Shown here in pieces: positions 1-11,185 of a stretch of 64,000 nucleotides of DNA (position 1 is the first letter of the stretch; every line of letters starts with the position of its first letter). A model generated the notes under the pieces. The model had not been told where the DNA came from and searched no databases. It saw nothing but the letters and a program-made list of their open reading frames with translations. The position numbers and the translations under genes are program-made. The DNA is from Apophysomyces variabilis (Eukaryota; Mucoromycota; Mucoromycetes; Mucorales; Mucoraceae), in the NCBI GenBank assembly GCA_002749535.1, contig MZZL01000380.1:682001-746000 (forward strand). Direction: 5' to 3'.

Positions 1-226
1 TAATTGCTTTACTGTTTAAGTGCGAGCATAGCATCACTTGATAAGACTCATCTATAGTAGTACATGTTGCCAAAAAGGACCATGCCAATCTGCCATGGTT
101 TAATCTATTCAGGCTGCCTGGATGGATGGCTGCGGCAAATGAGGCTCTGCTTCGGCGTTCCAAAAGGAGAAATAAGAACAATATCCAGAACACGAAACCC
201 CTCTACCTTCTTTTGTTTGCAACGCC

Positions 227-1803
227 ATGATACGTACTCAACGTTTACTATATTACTTCTTCGTAGTACTCCTATTATGCTTTCTTATGTCTTCATTTTT
301 TCCTTCATTTCTCCACCGCACGTCTGAAGAACTGTCGCAGACTGTCTCTGCTGATGCCGACACGGAAGAGAAGTATTTGTCGTGGTTCCCGCACGGGTAA
401 GGGGCGAAAACATTCTACACAGATACTTAACCTGTATTTAGCGGTTTTGCAGAACAGCATGAGGCATTTCGTAATGCCATTCGAATTGCGTACGAAACGA
501 ATCGCACCATTATTGCGCCCATGCTTCGTCTTGGGACACCTTATGCGTGGAGTGCTTTTGAAACACTGGCGAAGCGATACGAAGCTCAGGATAAGCTAGT
601 CCTTCGTCAGTTGTGTAAGGAAGGCAAGACCGATTGGCGTACGGAAGTCGAGCCTTGTGAAAGCTTAGACAGCTGGACTGAGGTGCCGTGGAGCAGTTTA
701 TTCGACCTTGAACCATTTAGAACAGAATATGGCTTAAGGATTATAGAGAGGAAGAGCGGACATGGTTGGGGGATCAATGAATCTGCTGTTACTGGTCTTA
801 AGCCGTCGGATGTCATTGTTGTGGATGTGATGAGTTTTGCAGAAAATAGCACTGCATCCACTAAAAAAAGCTTCTATCAGAAATTCCAGCAACCATTCTC
901 GGCTAAAGCGGAATTACGGCAGCCATTAAAAAACGTGTACAGTGCTCAGCAACTTCACGCATTGAAAGCACGCCTGGTGCAATTTGGAGCATTATCATCA
1001 GCCGCACGATACCGCACAAGTCATTCCAAAGGCCATTCTGCATTACACAGAGCAATGACCAAACAGCTATTTATAACCCCAAATAATATGAACGGCCTCA
1101 CTCTCGATGCCGAACGAGTCATAGAAAGACTTGGTGGCCCGCGAGCGTTTAGTTCGCTTCATTTAAACCTTAACAAACTCATTGCCTTGGATGCTCGTAT
1201 CAACAAATCCCTCAACGGTACATACGCCACAGTGGATTCTCTTGATTTAAGGGGACGTAGACAGTTGATGGATGCAGTGATCCTCGAAGTATTTGCAGAT
1301 ATCCCTATCAATCAAGCAGTATCAGTGGCTTCACCAATCCAACCCTCAATGTTGTATGATTTAATTTCCAAGAATAGTACGACCACGCCAGCTGATCGTC
1401 AGCAGCTATTGACTGCGTGCATCGAGTACAAACACACAGTTGAGAAACAATACCCGATTTATTATCTTGTCAATGACTATGTATCTACGCCACACACACG
1501 GCTCGATGTGTTTGGTGCATTGCTCGAGTTTAATCCTTGCGTGTTTACACGAGCAGACATGCAGGAATGGCAAGTTGCAAATATGTTGTGGACAAAGTAT
1601 CAACCAGAACTTATGGATGAAGTTGACTACAACCTCTTACTGGGTCCTATACTGGATATCCTCATAGCATCAAAAGGTATAAGAGAAATGATCTGAGTAG
1701 ATAGATTAACTAAACCATCCTTTTTTCTTGTTCAGCCTATTCATTCTTCGAAATACCTCAAACACCGCTAACACGATTCATGGGATGGCAGCCAAAACAT
1801 TAA
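227..1803 (+). CDS. GDP-fucose O-fucosyltransferase-like type II membrane protein
   Basis: Spliced model: exons 227-396, 442-1676, 1736-1803; 490 aa. Both introns (45 and 59 nt) are GT-AG and the joined frame is exact. A hydrophobic segment at residues 7-22 after a short basic N-terminus suggests a Golgi/ER signal anchor. Residues near 52-85 (YLSWFPHGGF, then RNAIRIAYETNR and a P-x-LRLG stretch) resemble the N-terminal nucleotide-sugar-binding signature of fungal O-fucosyltransferase-like proteins (CigA-like families). The last exon adds a short C-terminus with a TPLTRFMGW-type ending; without that intron the frame stops at 1696. The start is the first ATG giving the anchor and keeping frame into the conserved block. 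Donor sugar and acceptor are unknown; the family call is from recalled motif resemblance only. Confidence 0.72.
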
Positions 1804-2041
1804 GCATCCATTAAACTGCATTCAACATAACCTGTATAAAAACAAAGAATAGCCATATCTTAAGATCATCTACAGTCAATCAACTTTTTCTGCAATATAT
1901 ATAATATATATTACAACTGCTAGGATTAAGGTCGTCTTTGGGAGCGGATATGAAAATTTTTTTGCTAAAATGAGTCATTCCGATGATGCGCGAATGGCCC
2001 AATCTCACTTCGTTTCTTTTTGCTTTTCTCCACAACTCGCC

Positions 2042-2779
2042 ATGACTGAAGCTCGAACTGCTACCGTCTCCAGAAAGACCAATGAAACAGATATTCACTT
2101 GACATTAAACTTAGATTCCAAACAGGATCAGCAGATCGACATTCAGACCGGCATTGGTTTCCTTGATCACGTAATGGGCACCACTCCTGTTATCGTCGGC
2201 TATAGAGACTCATACGGTTCGATAGATGTACCATGCTCTTGCTAAGCACGGTGGCTGGTCACTTAGCTTGACCTGCAAAGGCGACTTGCATATTGACGAC
2301 CATCACACAGCGGAAGATACAGCTATCGCGCTTGGCATGGCTTTCAAACAGGCACTGGGAACCCCAAGAGGCATTAAACGCTTCGGTTTTGCTTATTGCC
2401 CTTTGGACGAAGCATTGGCAAGATCCGTTGTTGATATTTCCGGACGTCCATTTGCTGATATCAATTTGGATTTAAAACGCGAGAAGATTGGTGAATTATC
2501 CACTGAAATGATTCCCCATGTCTTGCTATCATTTGCTTTTGCGGCCGGTATCACACTTCATGTGGATGTGCTCAAAGGTGCCAACGATCATCACAGGTAA
2601 AAGAAGATAAAATTCTCTTTAGTAGAAGCAAGAGCAGGCCATGCGAGAGGAAATAATGAAATGCTTACTATTTTGAGCGTAGGGCGGAATCGGCTTTCAA
2701 ATCACTCGCTGTAGCCATCCGTGAAGCCGTTGCCAGGACAGGAACAAACGATGTCCCAAGCACCAAGGGCGTTTTGTAA
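2042..2779 (+). CDS. HIS3: imidazoleglycerol-phosphate dehydratase
   Basis: Catalyses dehydration of imidazoleglycerol phosphate to imidazole-acetol phosphate in histidine biosynthesis; cytosolic. Exons 2042-2170, 2226-2596, 2683-2779 give 198 aa, close to the usual fungal length. Visible signatures: TGIGFLDHM just at the first splice junction, the metal-binding [14 protein letters not shown] block, [15 protein letters not shown], and a second DHHR motif followed by [14 protein letters not shown], ending [10 protein letters not shown] as in yeast His3. Introns are 55 and 86 nt. An in-frame ATG exists at 1970, but the MTEA start at 2042 matches the family N-terminus and was chosen. No obvious regulatory site was recognised upstream. 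Confidence 0.97.
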
Positions 2780-3105
2780 ATTCCGTTTTTGCTTTTTTTT
2801 TTTCTCTTTTCAAATTATCATAGTCGCATGGAACATTTAGAAAGCGCAAGATTGTCGACGATGAGTGTCGTTGGATACACATTAAAAAAAATGACAAACA
2901 TTCTATTGCATCTTTAATTCTTTAAGAGCGGGTCTGAACTATTCGTTTCCTAGAGATCTTACGACCGAGTCGGGCAACAAAGAGCAAAAAGACAAGACAG
3001 GAGCGGCCTTTGATGGCAGAGGTTTTCCTCTTTAGGAAACGACCAAAACTGGTTGGGGCTCATTTTTTTATAACCTCCTTTTATTTCTTCTTCTACATAA
3101 CGCCC
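2780..3105. other. intergenic region between HIS3 and ceramide synthase
   Basis: 326 bp with T-rich tracts (for example near 2795-2812) and a pyrimidine-rich leader directly before the ATG at 3106. It presumably holds the HIS3 3' end and the ceramide synthase promoter. No ORF or RNA gene is supported. Confidence 0.5.
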
Positions 3106-4523
3106 ATGGCTGTTCTCGTTCCTGACCCCGTGAAACGGAAACCATCGCAACGCCAGCCTTCTCAGACACTCCTTCGACGCGTCCTGAGCTCGGAACTAGG
3201 TGAGAGATCCTCTCACGCATTACACCCACGCACACTTTTGTACATGGATCTAAACCGTGACAGAAATAACCGGGTTCATTACGTGTCTTGTGTTGGTTGG
3301 ATACGCACTCGGGTCACCCCTCGCTCGAAAATGTTTAGTGGTCTCTCACAAGGACGGCCCCGACGCTTATGGCAAAGGCATCCATGATGTTTACTATGTC
3401 GCTTACTGGGTCGTCGGATTTACTTTCCTGCGGGCTGTCATTATGAAATACATCTATCATCCGCTGGCGAAGTCGATAGGCGTCATACCCTTTGCGAAAC
3501 GACAAAGATTGGCCGAACAAGGCTTTACATTTACCTATTATATTATCTTTTGGGTTCTCGGCATGGTATGTTTGAAACCAGAGCAAAGAAGAAAGAAAGA
3601 AAAGAAAACTCACCATGCTTGCTAAACTATGTTTTGTTGAAAAATACAGTATATTATGTATCACGGACCGCATTGGTTCAATACCTCTCAATACTGGATA
3701 GATTATCCTCACGTTTCAATTACAAAAATGATGAAGACGTATTATCTTATGCAGATGGCTTTCTGGTTTCAACAACTTTACGTGATCCATGTCGAGAAGC
3801 GACGTAAAGACCATGTTGCCATGGTATCGCACCACATTATTACCATTACGTTACTTGTTTCAAGTTATTGTACAAACTTTACGCGTATCGGAAATGCTGT
3901 GCTTTGTTGCATGGATTTAGCCGACGTTTTCTTGTCCGTAAGTCCTTTGAGGTGACACAGCCAAGGCGAGATGGAGACTAAGGTTTATCCGCAGTTGGCT
4001 AAAATTTTAAAATACTTGGGGTTCCAAACCGTCTGTGACTTAGCGTTTGGACTCTTTGCTATTACATGGCCAATAACTCGCCATGGATTTTTCACGGTGA
4101 TCGTTTGGGCCACGGCAGGTAAGCAGTGCAAAGAGAAAAGAAAAAAGCGCGTGAAGAGTAACAGATTGCAAAAAACGATTGGCTTTCATCTAGTCGAACC
4201 ATCAAAATACCTGGATATGAAATGGGAACCGGAAAAAGGCAAATACTTTACTCCGATAACGCAGAAGATGTATCTCGGTCTGTTCATGTTCCTTAATGTG
4301 ATCATGATCTATTGGTTTAGCATGATCGTGAAGGTGATCATAGCTGTGTTATCCGGTAATAGTGCGGAGGACACACGAAGTGACGAAGAGGATGAAACCA
4401 AGTAAGTATTCTCAGTAAGCAAAAGGCTTGAAATTCACTTTTTTGTTTCCCACTTGTATATGTGTATATAGCGTTGATGCAAAGCAGCTTAAGAAGATAA
4501 AAGATAGTGGAAAGCAAGAATGA
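3106..4523 (+). CDS. LAG1: ceramide synthase, LAG1/LAC1 family (TLC domain)
   Basis: Acyl-CoA-dependent ceramide synthase of the ER membrane, sphingolipid pathway. Exons 3106-3199, 3264-3565, 3650-3937, 3995-4118, 4194-4401, 4472-4523; 355 aa. The Lag1 motif is clear: paired catalytic histidines at residues 193-194 (SHHIITITLL) followed by D221 and D224 in MDLADVFLS. Several hydrophobic spans lie before and after it (FWVLGMYIMY, ITWPITRHGFF, FMFLNVIMIYWF), plus the EPEKGKYFT stretch typical of yeast Lag1. The C-terminus is acidic then lysine-rich (SDEEDETN...KKIKDSGKQE). Intron 4 (4119-4193) is 75 nt without stops, so retention would insert 25 residues in frame. It is convergent with the LEA-like gene on the minus strand. 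Confidence 0.93.
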
Positions 4524-4707
4524 ATGTTTTTGTAATTCTTCTGTCTGTTCTCTTTCCTCTCTTTTGGCTAGATTGCCATTGTATTTTTTTTTTGTATTGT
4601 CTTTGTTTGTATGGTGTAACTAAAGGAATCACTGCTTGTATTGGCCCTTGAGAGAACTATAAGCCCCAGCAAGAGGGAGATGGTAGATGTCCTATAGTAT
4701 ATTTTAC

Positions 4708-6126
4708 TCAAAGCTTGGATGAGCTTGCTCCATGCACGATTGTCTCTGCAGATTTCGGATTCTGTTTCTGAGTTGCTTCACTTGCTGTATCGGACGACGT
4801 CGACTGTTGCCGGGTGGGTCGCAGATTATCAGCCTCTTCTTCTGCCCAGCCTTCTCCTCGACGCACTTGCTCAGCCCAGCGCTGCTTTCTTTGCTCGCCT
4901 TCAACTTTGGCTTTGGCCTCGTCAGCTTCTCCACGTATCCAATCACCTGTCTCCTTAGCCTTGTCACCAAGCCAGCGAGCGTCTTCCTTCAAACGAGATA
5001 CACCTTCCTGCACCCGTTCCTCACCCTGTTTTCTCAAATGATGCGTATCCTCTTTGAGATCTACCCAGTTCTGCTGGATATTCTCTTTGGCTTGCTCTGC
5101 CACGGACTGGGCATCCTGTCCAGCTCGTTGAGCCGTTTTCTTTACCAGGTTGGATGTAGACGTGACCTCGTCTTTTATATCTTGCCAACCAGACTGAACT
5201 ACCGTTGCCGTCTGCTGGGCTCGTACATTCACATCTTCTGCCCGTCTTTTAGCTTCTTCCACAGTACCCTCTTTGGCGTCCTGCCATTTGGATTGTAGTT
5301 CGTCTGACTTTTGTTGAGCGTTTTCTTTCCAGTCCTGCATCTCCGATGCTGTCTGCTTTGTAGCCTTTTCCAATGTATTCGCAGCCTCATTTGTCTTTTC
5401 TTTCACCCACGCATTGGTTTCTCTTCCCAAGATGGTCGTATCCGCGTTGGGATCGTGGACATGGGATAGGACATCTTCAGGAGGCTGCGACCCACTTTTT
5501 AAGTGGTGCTCAGCGCGAAATTCATCGGCTTTGTGCTTGAGTTCCTGGACTCCTGCTCGTGCTTCATCTCTCAATTCTCTTCCCACGCCGGTTGCCCGAT
5601 GCTGCACGGTGCTGGCCACCCGCTTTGTTTCCTGTCTAAGATCGCTTGCTGTATCCTGAACAGCCTTCCCAAGTTGAGAGATGGATTCGCCAGCTTGTTG
5701 AGAAGCTGCCTGTGCGTGGCCAAGGGCCTCGTTTCCAGCTTGTTTAGCTTCTTGGAGGCGACGATTGGAAGAAGAAGAAGAAGAAGAAGCAATGGATTCT
5801 TGTGCTTTCTTACGTGACATTCTGATGTCATGGGGAAGATCGTCGTCTGCCAAAAACAGAAATGGGTTTTGATAAGCGTCGTAAGTTGTGCCTCCCTCAC
5901 CTCTCGTCCTTCCCGCAGAATTATAATAGGCAATGCCTGTCCCAGCAAGGATAATGGCACCTAAGACAGCAAACGTTTGCGCACCTCGTCGACCGCCACG
6001 AGGATCATCATCGGCAGCCGGTGTTGCAAAGTTTCGTCTATACGTTTCTCTTAAACCACGACGAGGTTGAAGGATCAATCTTGTTTGTATCAGCCATGGA
6101 AATCTTCTCGACATGGTAGGGAGCAA
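4708..6126 (-). CDS. LEA-like amphipathic repeat protein with mitochondrial presequence and one membrane span
   Basis: 472 aa, uninterrupted. The N-terminus is arginine-rich without acidic residues up to about residue 35 (RRNFATPAA looks like a presequence end), followed by one hydrophobic span at about 50-66 (FAVLGAIILAGTGIAYY). Residues 110-440 are a long run of Ala/Lys/Glu/Gln-rich imperfect repeats (KAKETGDWIRGEADEAKAK, QDAKEGTVEEAKRRAED), resembling group 3 LEA or apolipoprotein-like helices, with a poly-Ser stretch from a GAA/TTC trinucleotide run at 5769-5790. I infer an inner-membrane-anchored stress-protective or structural protein of mitochondria; the biochemical role is not known. 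An alternative start is M5. Divergent from the SDR gene. Confidence 0.7.
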   Translation of the reverse strand: MLPTMSRRFPWLIQTRLILQPRRGLRETYRRNFATPAADDDPRGGRRGAQTFAVLGAIILAGTGIAYYNSAGRTRGEGGTTYDAYQNPFLFLADDDLPHDIRMSRKKAQESIASSSSSSSNRRLQEAKQAGNEALGHAQAASQQAGESISQLGKAVQDTASDLRQETKRVASTVQHRATGVGRELRDEARAGVQELKHKADEFRAEHHLKSGSQPPEDVLSHVHDPNADTTILGRETNAWVKEKTNEAANTLEKATKQTASEMQDWKENAQQKSDELQSKWQDAKEGTVEEAKRRAEDVNVRAQQTATVVQSGWQDIKDEVTSTSNLVKKTAQRAGQDAQSVAEQAKENIQQNWVDLKEDTHHLRKQGEERVQEGVSRLKEDARWLGDKAKETGDWIRGEADEAKAKVEGEQRKQRWAEQVRRGEGWAEEEADNLRPTRQQSTSSDTASEATQKQNPKSAETIVHGASSSKL

Positions 6127-6800
6127 GAACGTATAGCATAAGAGGCCTGTTTGTCTAATAAAAGAGAAACTGAGGCCAGCATGACATCATGCTGACGCCA
6201 ACGGATATGAGTGCGGATTGAAACATAAGGATTGCCTATCCAAGAACAGGCTGCTGCCTAGTCCAACATACACATGAATTTGAAGCGGGAAATACGCATT
6301 ATTTCATTGTCATGATAAGAAAGATTGTATATGAGTGTCAATCCAATATCCAAGCTGTATGTTCTGAGGCCTCAGAAAGTCGCTGCTTATTTGACCGGTT
6401 TTGTTCATGCAACGCCCTATTGCGGGTATTTCTGCAAATTACGTTTGAACGGAATTCAAAATTGGAGACAAACGTTGGGATCGTCAAACGTTATAAGATA
6501 GTCTATATTGAAAAGCTTTTGCTAGCGTTTCCCTTATTGTTATAAAGTGAACAATGGAGAATATTCCAAGATCTGCTATCCAAAAACGTCCGTTCGTAAG
6601 CATGGGTGCTCCAATCAGCAATTGACGGAGCGTCAAATGTCCTTCAAGCGTGCTGGTTGGGTAATTCCTTTCGCCGCCGGATTGTTGCTGACACGACAGA
6701 ATTGCTTCGACTGCCCATATATAAATGTTCTCCTTATTCTTCTTCCCCACACTTCTTCTTTCATTAGTCACCACTTTTTCTTTGTCTTGTTAAATCGATT
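6127..6800. other. divergent intergenic region (LEA-like / SDR)
   Basis: 674 bp between two divergently transcribed genes. It contains the SDR TATA box (6718-6725) and a pyrimidine-rich leader. ORFs here (for example 6547-7002) run over the SDR exon 1 in a different frame and are not supported. Confidence 0.5.
6718..6725 (+). promoter_or_regulatory. TATA box of the SDR gene
   Basis: TATATAAA lies 76 bp upstream of the ATG at 6801 and is followed by a CT-rich leader, the usual layout of a strong fungal promoter. Inferred from sequence only. Confidence 0.6.
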
Positions 6801-8054
<1,254 letters not shown>

Positions 8055-8175
8055 TATCATAGTACACCCCTTTTCCTAATGTTAAAATGATTGATATTCT
8101 ATTGAAAAAAAAAGGAGATCTATGATAATACATGTACATTATACAGGATGAAATTGGCAAATTTGTTGATATATT

Positions 8176-8787
8176 CTATTGCTGGTTCGATTTCTCGGTA
8201 TGTTCGGCAATGTCGATTGCGTCCCATGGATACACCAGCCATTGATCGGGCATTTCCACAGCAGCAAAGTAGTTCTTCATAATATGTTCTGGTAGCTGTC
8301 TCTTCTTGGGCTTATCTTTGTTATGCAAGACAAAGACACCAAGCTTTGTATTCGATTCTCCAGGTTTCATACCCAGTCGGATCTCCTCGGATTCAATATC
8401 TTTCATTAATTCCTCAACGGCAAAGGCAAGGGTTTGACGGGTATCATCCACTTCATCAACGATCAAGATACGGCGTCCCAAAAGAGAGATTTCGGAATGA
8501 GAGGCTCCGAAGTTCAGCCATTGTGTCTTTGTTACTTGAGGCGGTGTATTGTCGTTATTTGCCTGAGCAATCTCGATTTCTTCATAGAGAGACAAGCCTA
8601 TGGCTTGAATAGGAATATTTCGATTGTTGCGCTTATGCAAAAAGGTACGCAGGATACGTGCAGGAATGAATCCACCACCACCAATAGCCACCATCAAATC
8701 AGGCTGGAAATCATCATTGATACGGTGGGTTTCGACAGCTTTTCGGAGAGCCTCGTGTATTTGGTTATAGCTATATGTTTGTGTCAT
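8176..8787 (-). CDS. HPT1: hypoxanthine-guanine / xanthine phosphoribosyltransferase
   Basis: Purine salvage enzyme converting hypoxanthine or guanine (possibly xanthine) plus PRPP to the nucleotide. Single exon, 203 aa. The order of motifs follows yeast Hpt1: GGGGFIPARILRTFL (36-50), LSLYEE, TQWL, the PRPP loop ILIVDEVDDTRQTL (107-120), GVFVLHNKDKPKK, YFAA and YPWDAIDIAEHT. The start at 8787 is the first ATG and matches the family N-terminus. Convergent with the SDR gene; the stop is 121 bp from that gene's stop. Specificity between guanine and xanthine cannot be told from sequence. Confidence 0.95.
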   Translation of the reverse strand: MTQTYSYNQIHEALRKAVETHRINDDFQPDLMVAIGGGGFIPARILRTFLHKRNNRNIPIQAIGLSLYEEIEIAQANNDNTPPQVTKTQWLNFGASHSEISLLGRRILIVDEVDDTRQTLAFAVEELMKDIESEEIRLGMKPGESNTKLGVFVLHNKDKPKKRQLPEHIMKNYFAAVEMPDQWLVYPWDAIDIAEHTEKSNQQ

Positions 8788-9344
8788 TATTTTTACATAT
8801 TAGCTGTATCATTTTTATGTCTTTCGTACCTGATATGTAGTTTGGACATGGATAAAGGGAAAAGAAAAGAAAAAAAGATGAGTCAAAAATTCCTCTCGCG
8901 TAACGTTACTTTCTTTCTTTTGCGCCACTGAGTGGCTTGGATCCTGCCAATAAATCATGGGGAAGTCCACCAATCGTTACACGGCTACGTTGACAGCTTG
9001 CTCGTTTTTACCCGTTGTTTTTGCTTCGGAGACCTGGTCTCCCTCTCTGTAAGAGTTAATGCAGCGTCCAGTAAGGAACGTCAAGTAGCTCCATCTTCCT
9101 TTAAGTCCCCTCGTGCCTGACGCGGTCAAGGTACATTCCCCCTCATTTATGTTCCAGTAACGCAAGATTCAATCCAGAAAACAATAAAATGATAGAGACA
9201 TAACACTACGATGTATATGCGGTGGACAATAACCACAAAACTGTTTAAGATTGTATGTTCTTTTATCACTGCCAATCGATAATAGACCCTTAGCTGTTGC
9301 TAACCCTAGCAACAAACGTATATATAGTCCAGCATCGCTTCCTT
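8788..9344. other. intergenic region upstream of HPT1
   Basis: 557 bp holding the HPT1 promoter and the 3' end of the Nudix gene. Short ORFs at 8932-9165 on both strands show no family resemblance. No RNA gene or repeat was recognised. Confidence 0.45.
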
Positions 9345-10608
9345 TCAGGCACACTTTCTAGGTACCGGGAATTCAAGCTTTCGGTGAAGGCGATAGCTGA
9401 TGTCAATATAATCTGGCTCATTATCAGCAGTTATGATGCCGTTCCGCATCATAAAATCAATAGTAACTACATAGAAATTCAGAGAGTGTCATAGACCTTT
9501 GAACCTTACCCAAAGCGCAATTCGGCTTCCATTCTCCGTTTAGTAAGGTCGCCATCACCTAATAATAAATGAGTAGCGTTCGCATGGATGGTTTTATTAC
9601 CTTGTCCAATGGCCATAGGTAGAAGCATTCTACCTCCCCATCTCTTGGTATTGGAGTAAAGTCGGAAGGCAGCTGTAGATCATACACATACCTACATCAG
9701 GTGGTTAAATCCTGGCAAATAAAAAGGTGTATTACTCTGTCTCTGGTTGTAGCCCGTTAGCAGTGTACGTGTAATAAGAGATAACGCCCGTATTATAAGC
9801 CTATCATAACCGGTTAGATGATCTTAGTATTCCATTGTCTCTGGCAGTGATTTACATTTTGTGCGATTTGGGCTGGTATACTTGCTTCTTCATCACATTC
9901 TTTGATGACAGTGTCCTTAACGGAGTATGTGTATGTAATACCTCCGGCAACCTATTAGGGACGATTTAGTAATTTCCTCTAATTTCAGAATGATACTACT
10001 AACGCAATTATCAAGTATCCCGGGCCATGTAGGCTTTGTTAGTGCGCGCCTTGCGACCCATAACTTGATAGATCCGTCACTGTCGCGAACATAACAATTT
10101 AAATGAACACCAAAGGTAGAGACACCTAATAACGGAGTTGCTGCACGTTCCATGACGAAAGCTACATTGTCTTGACGAGAAAGATCTCCATAGACAGGGT
10201 AAAGTTCATTTCTCCACCCTTTTTTTTTTTAGGTAAAAAGGAACATAAAACATAGTAAGCTTTATTGCAGAATACTATAGGAGCAAACCTACCTTGCAAA
10301 CTTTTAAACTTTTTTTGTTGTCTCCATTCATTCATAAGTCTTTCAACCACTTCGGTTCTTTGCTCAAACGAATCAATCCAGGCTGCAAATCGAATTTCAG
10401 ACTTATCGATAAATTCAAAAGGCGATGGAGATAAGGTGTTGGAATACTCTTGCAAGGCAATGGCAACCTCGGGAAGCACATGTCCGATGACATGAGGCCC
10501 TAGCACAAATGGAATGTAGTTATGAATGGCCTCGCTACTCCGGGTATCACGCTCATAGGGGAACTTGTCACAGTCCGCAACTACTTCAAGAAGATTGTTG
10601 AAGGGCAT
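9345..10608 (-). CDS. Nudix hydrolase with DUF4743 N-terminal domain (YJR142W / thiamine-pyrophosphokinase-like type)
   Basis: Seven exons on the minus strand: 10608-10293, 10218-10004, 9951-9856, 9800-9736, 9691-9601, 9558-9510, 9466-9345; 317 aa. The N-terminal part (LLEVVADCDKFPY, YIPFVLG) is the DUF4743-type domain; then FKSLQG/WRNELYPVYGD, MERAATPLLGVSTFGVHLN, and WVARRALTKPTWPGILDN. The Nudix box at about 180-200 reads GGITYTYSVKDTVIKECDEEA, keeping the KECxEEA metal-binding helix but lacking the usual first-helix glycine. The C-terminus (RLHRKLEFPVP) matches the family. Introns of 42-44 nt are the shortest in the window apart from one of 41 nt. Likely acts on oxidised thiamine diphosphates or similar substrates (family knowledge). 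A longer N-terminus reaching 11053 is possible. Confidence 0.88.
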
Positions 10609-10693
10609 TTTATAGTTCACAAAAGAAGAATCAGCGGATACCTGGGAATAGAGCTGCACCTGGGAATCACTGGAACACTCCGCTTTTCGGCGC

Positions 10694-11053
10694 TTATACG
10701 GACCTAGTTTGCAGCCGCAACGTAAAGAGGCAATGCTTGTAGTAGCCTTCAAATATATAAACGTCTAATTCGCCAGAATCCCAATGATTGGGCGTATTGA
10801 AGACAATAGCAGAAGATAATGAACGAAAAAGGTTAACCAGCCACGATAATGTTGTGTACATTTCGATGGTTCGCATGTTTATGATTTTGTCCCGATGCGC
10901 AGCTGTACCGATAAATTGTAATAACTATAATAAACAAAAGCTATGACAAACCTGTGCAGCTACGATACTCAAGATATTGCTTGGGCAGACTCCACAATGG
11001 ATCAAAGGCGAGACTCCTTGAGAGAGACGCGTCTTCGGCTTGATGGCGGACAT
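10694..11053 (-). CDS. possible small ORF or N-terminal extension of the Nudix gene
   Basis: A two-exon reading on the minus strand: 11053-10969 and 10902-10694 (GT-AG intron of 66 nt) gives 97 aa, starting MSAIKPKTRL and containing HWDSGELDVYIFEGYYKHC. Its last codons contain a good donor (gtataag); splicing from there to the CAG at 10642-10644 would join in frame, through VSADSSFVNYK, to the Nudix start, giving a protein of about 424 aa. No family was recognised. It begins only 60 bp from tRNA-Thr. It may be a real exon pair, a decayed gene, or chance; reported because two splice signals and frame agree. Confidence 0.3.
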
Positions 11054-11103
11054 TGTCCCTCGACAAATCCCAAATATGATTGGTCAAAACTTTAATGCCC
11101 GCG

Positions 11104-11109
11104 AAAAAA
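11104..11109 (-). terminator. RNA polymerase III terminator of tRNA-Thr
   Basis: Six consecutive T residues in the transcribed sense, 4 nt past the tRNA 3' end. Confidence 0.8.
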
Positions 11110-11113
11110 GAAT

Positions 11114-11185
11114 GCCTTCTGCCAGAATCGAACTGGCGACCTTCTGCTTACTAGGCAGACGCTCTGCCAACTGAGCCAAGAAGGC
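11114..11185 (-). tRNA. tRNA-Thr (anticodon AGT)
   Basis: The reverse complement folds as a cloverleaf: acceptor stem GCCTTCT/AGAAGGC, D-arm GCTC...GAGC with AGTTGGCA loop, anticodon stem TCTGC/GCAGA with loop CTAGTAA (anticodon AGT, read as IGU for ACU), and T-arm GCCAG-TTCGATT-CTGGC. 72 nt without CCA, no intron. A run of six T on the minus strand (plus-strand A at 11104-11109) follows at once as the RNA polymerase III terminator. Confidence 0.95.

Noticed and set aside
1970..2041. Upstream in-frame ATG of HIS3
   Set aside because: Adds 24 residues absent from the family; the MTEA start matches yeast His3 better, though the longer form cannot be excluded.
4732..5298. 188-aa + strand ORF
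   Set aside because: Antisense shadow of the LEA-like gene; hydrophobic composition arises from its Ala/Glu/Lys codons and no independent signals were seen.
5769..5790. GAA trinucleotide run
   Set aside because: Simple repeat coding for a poly-Ser stretch in the LEA-like protein; listed only within that gene.
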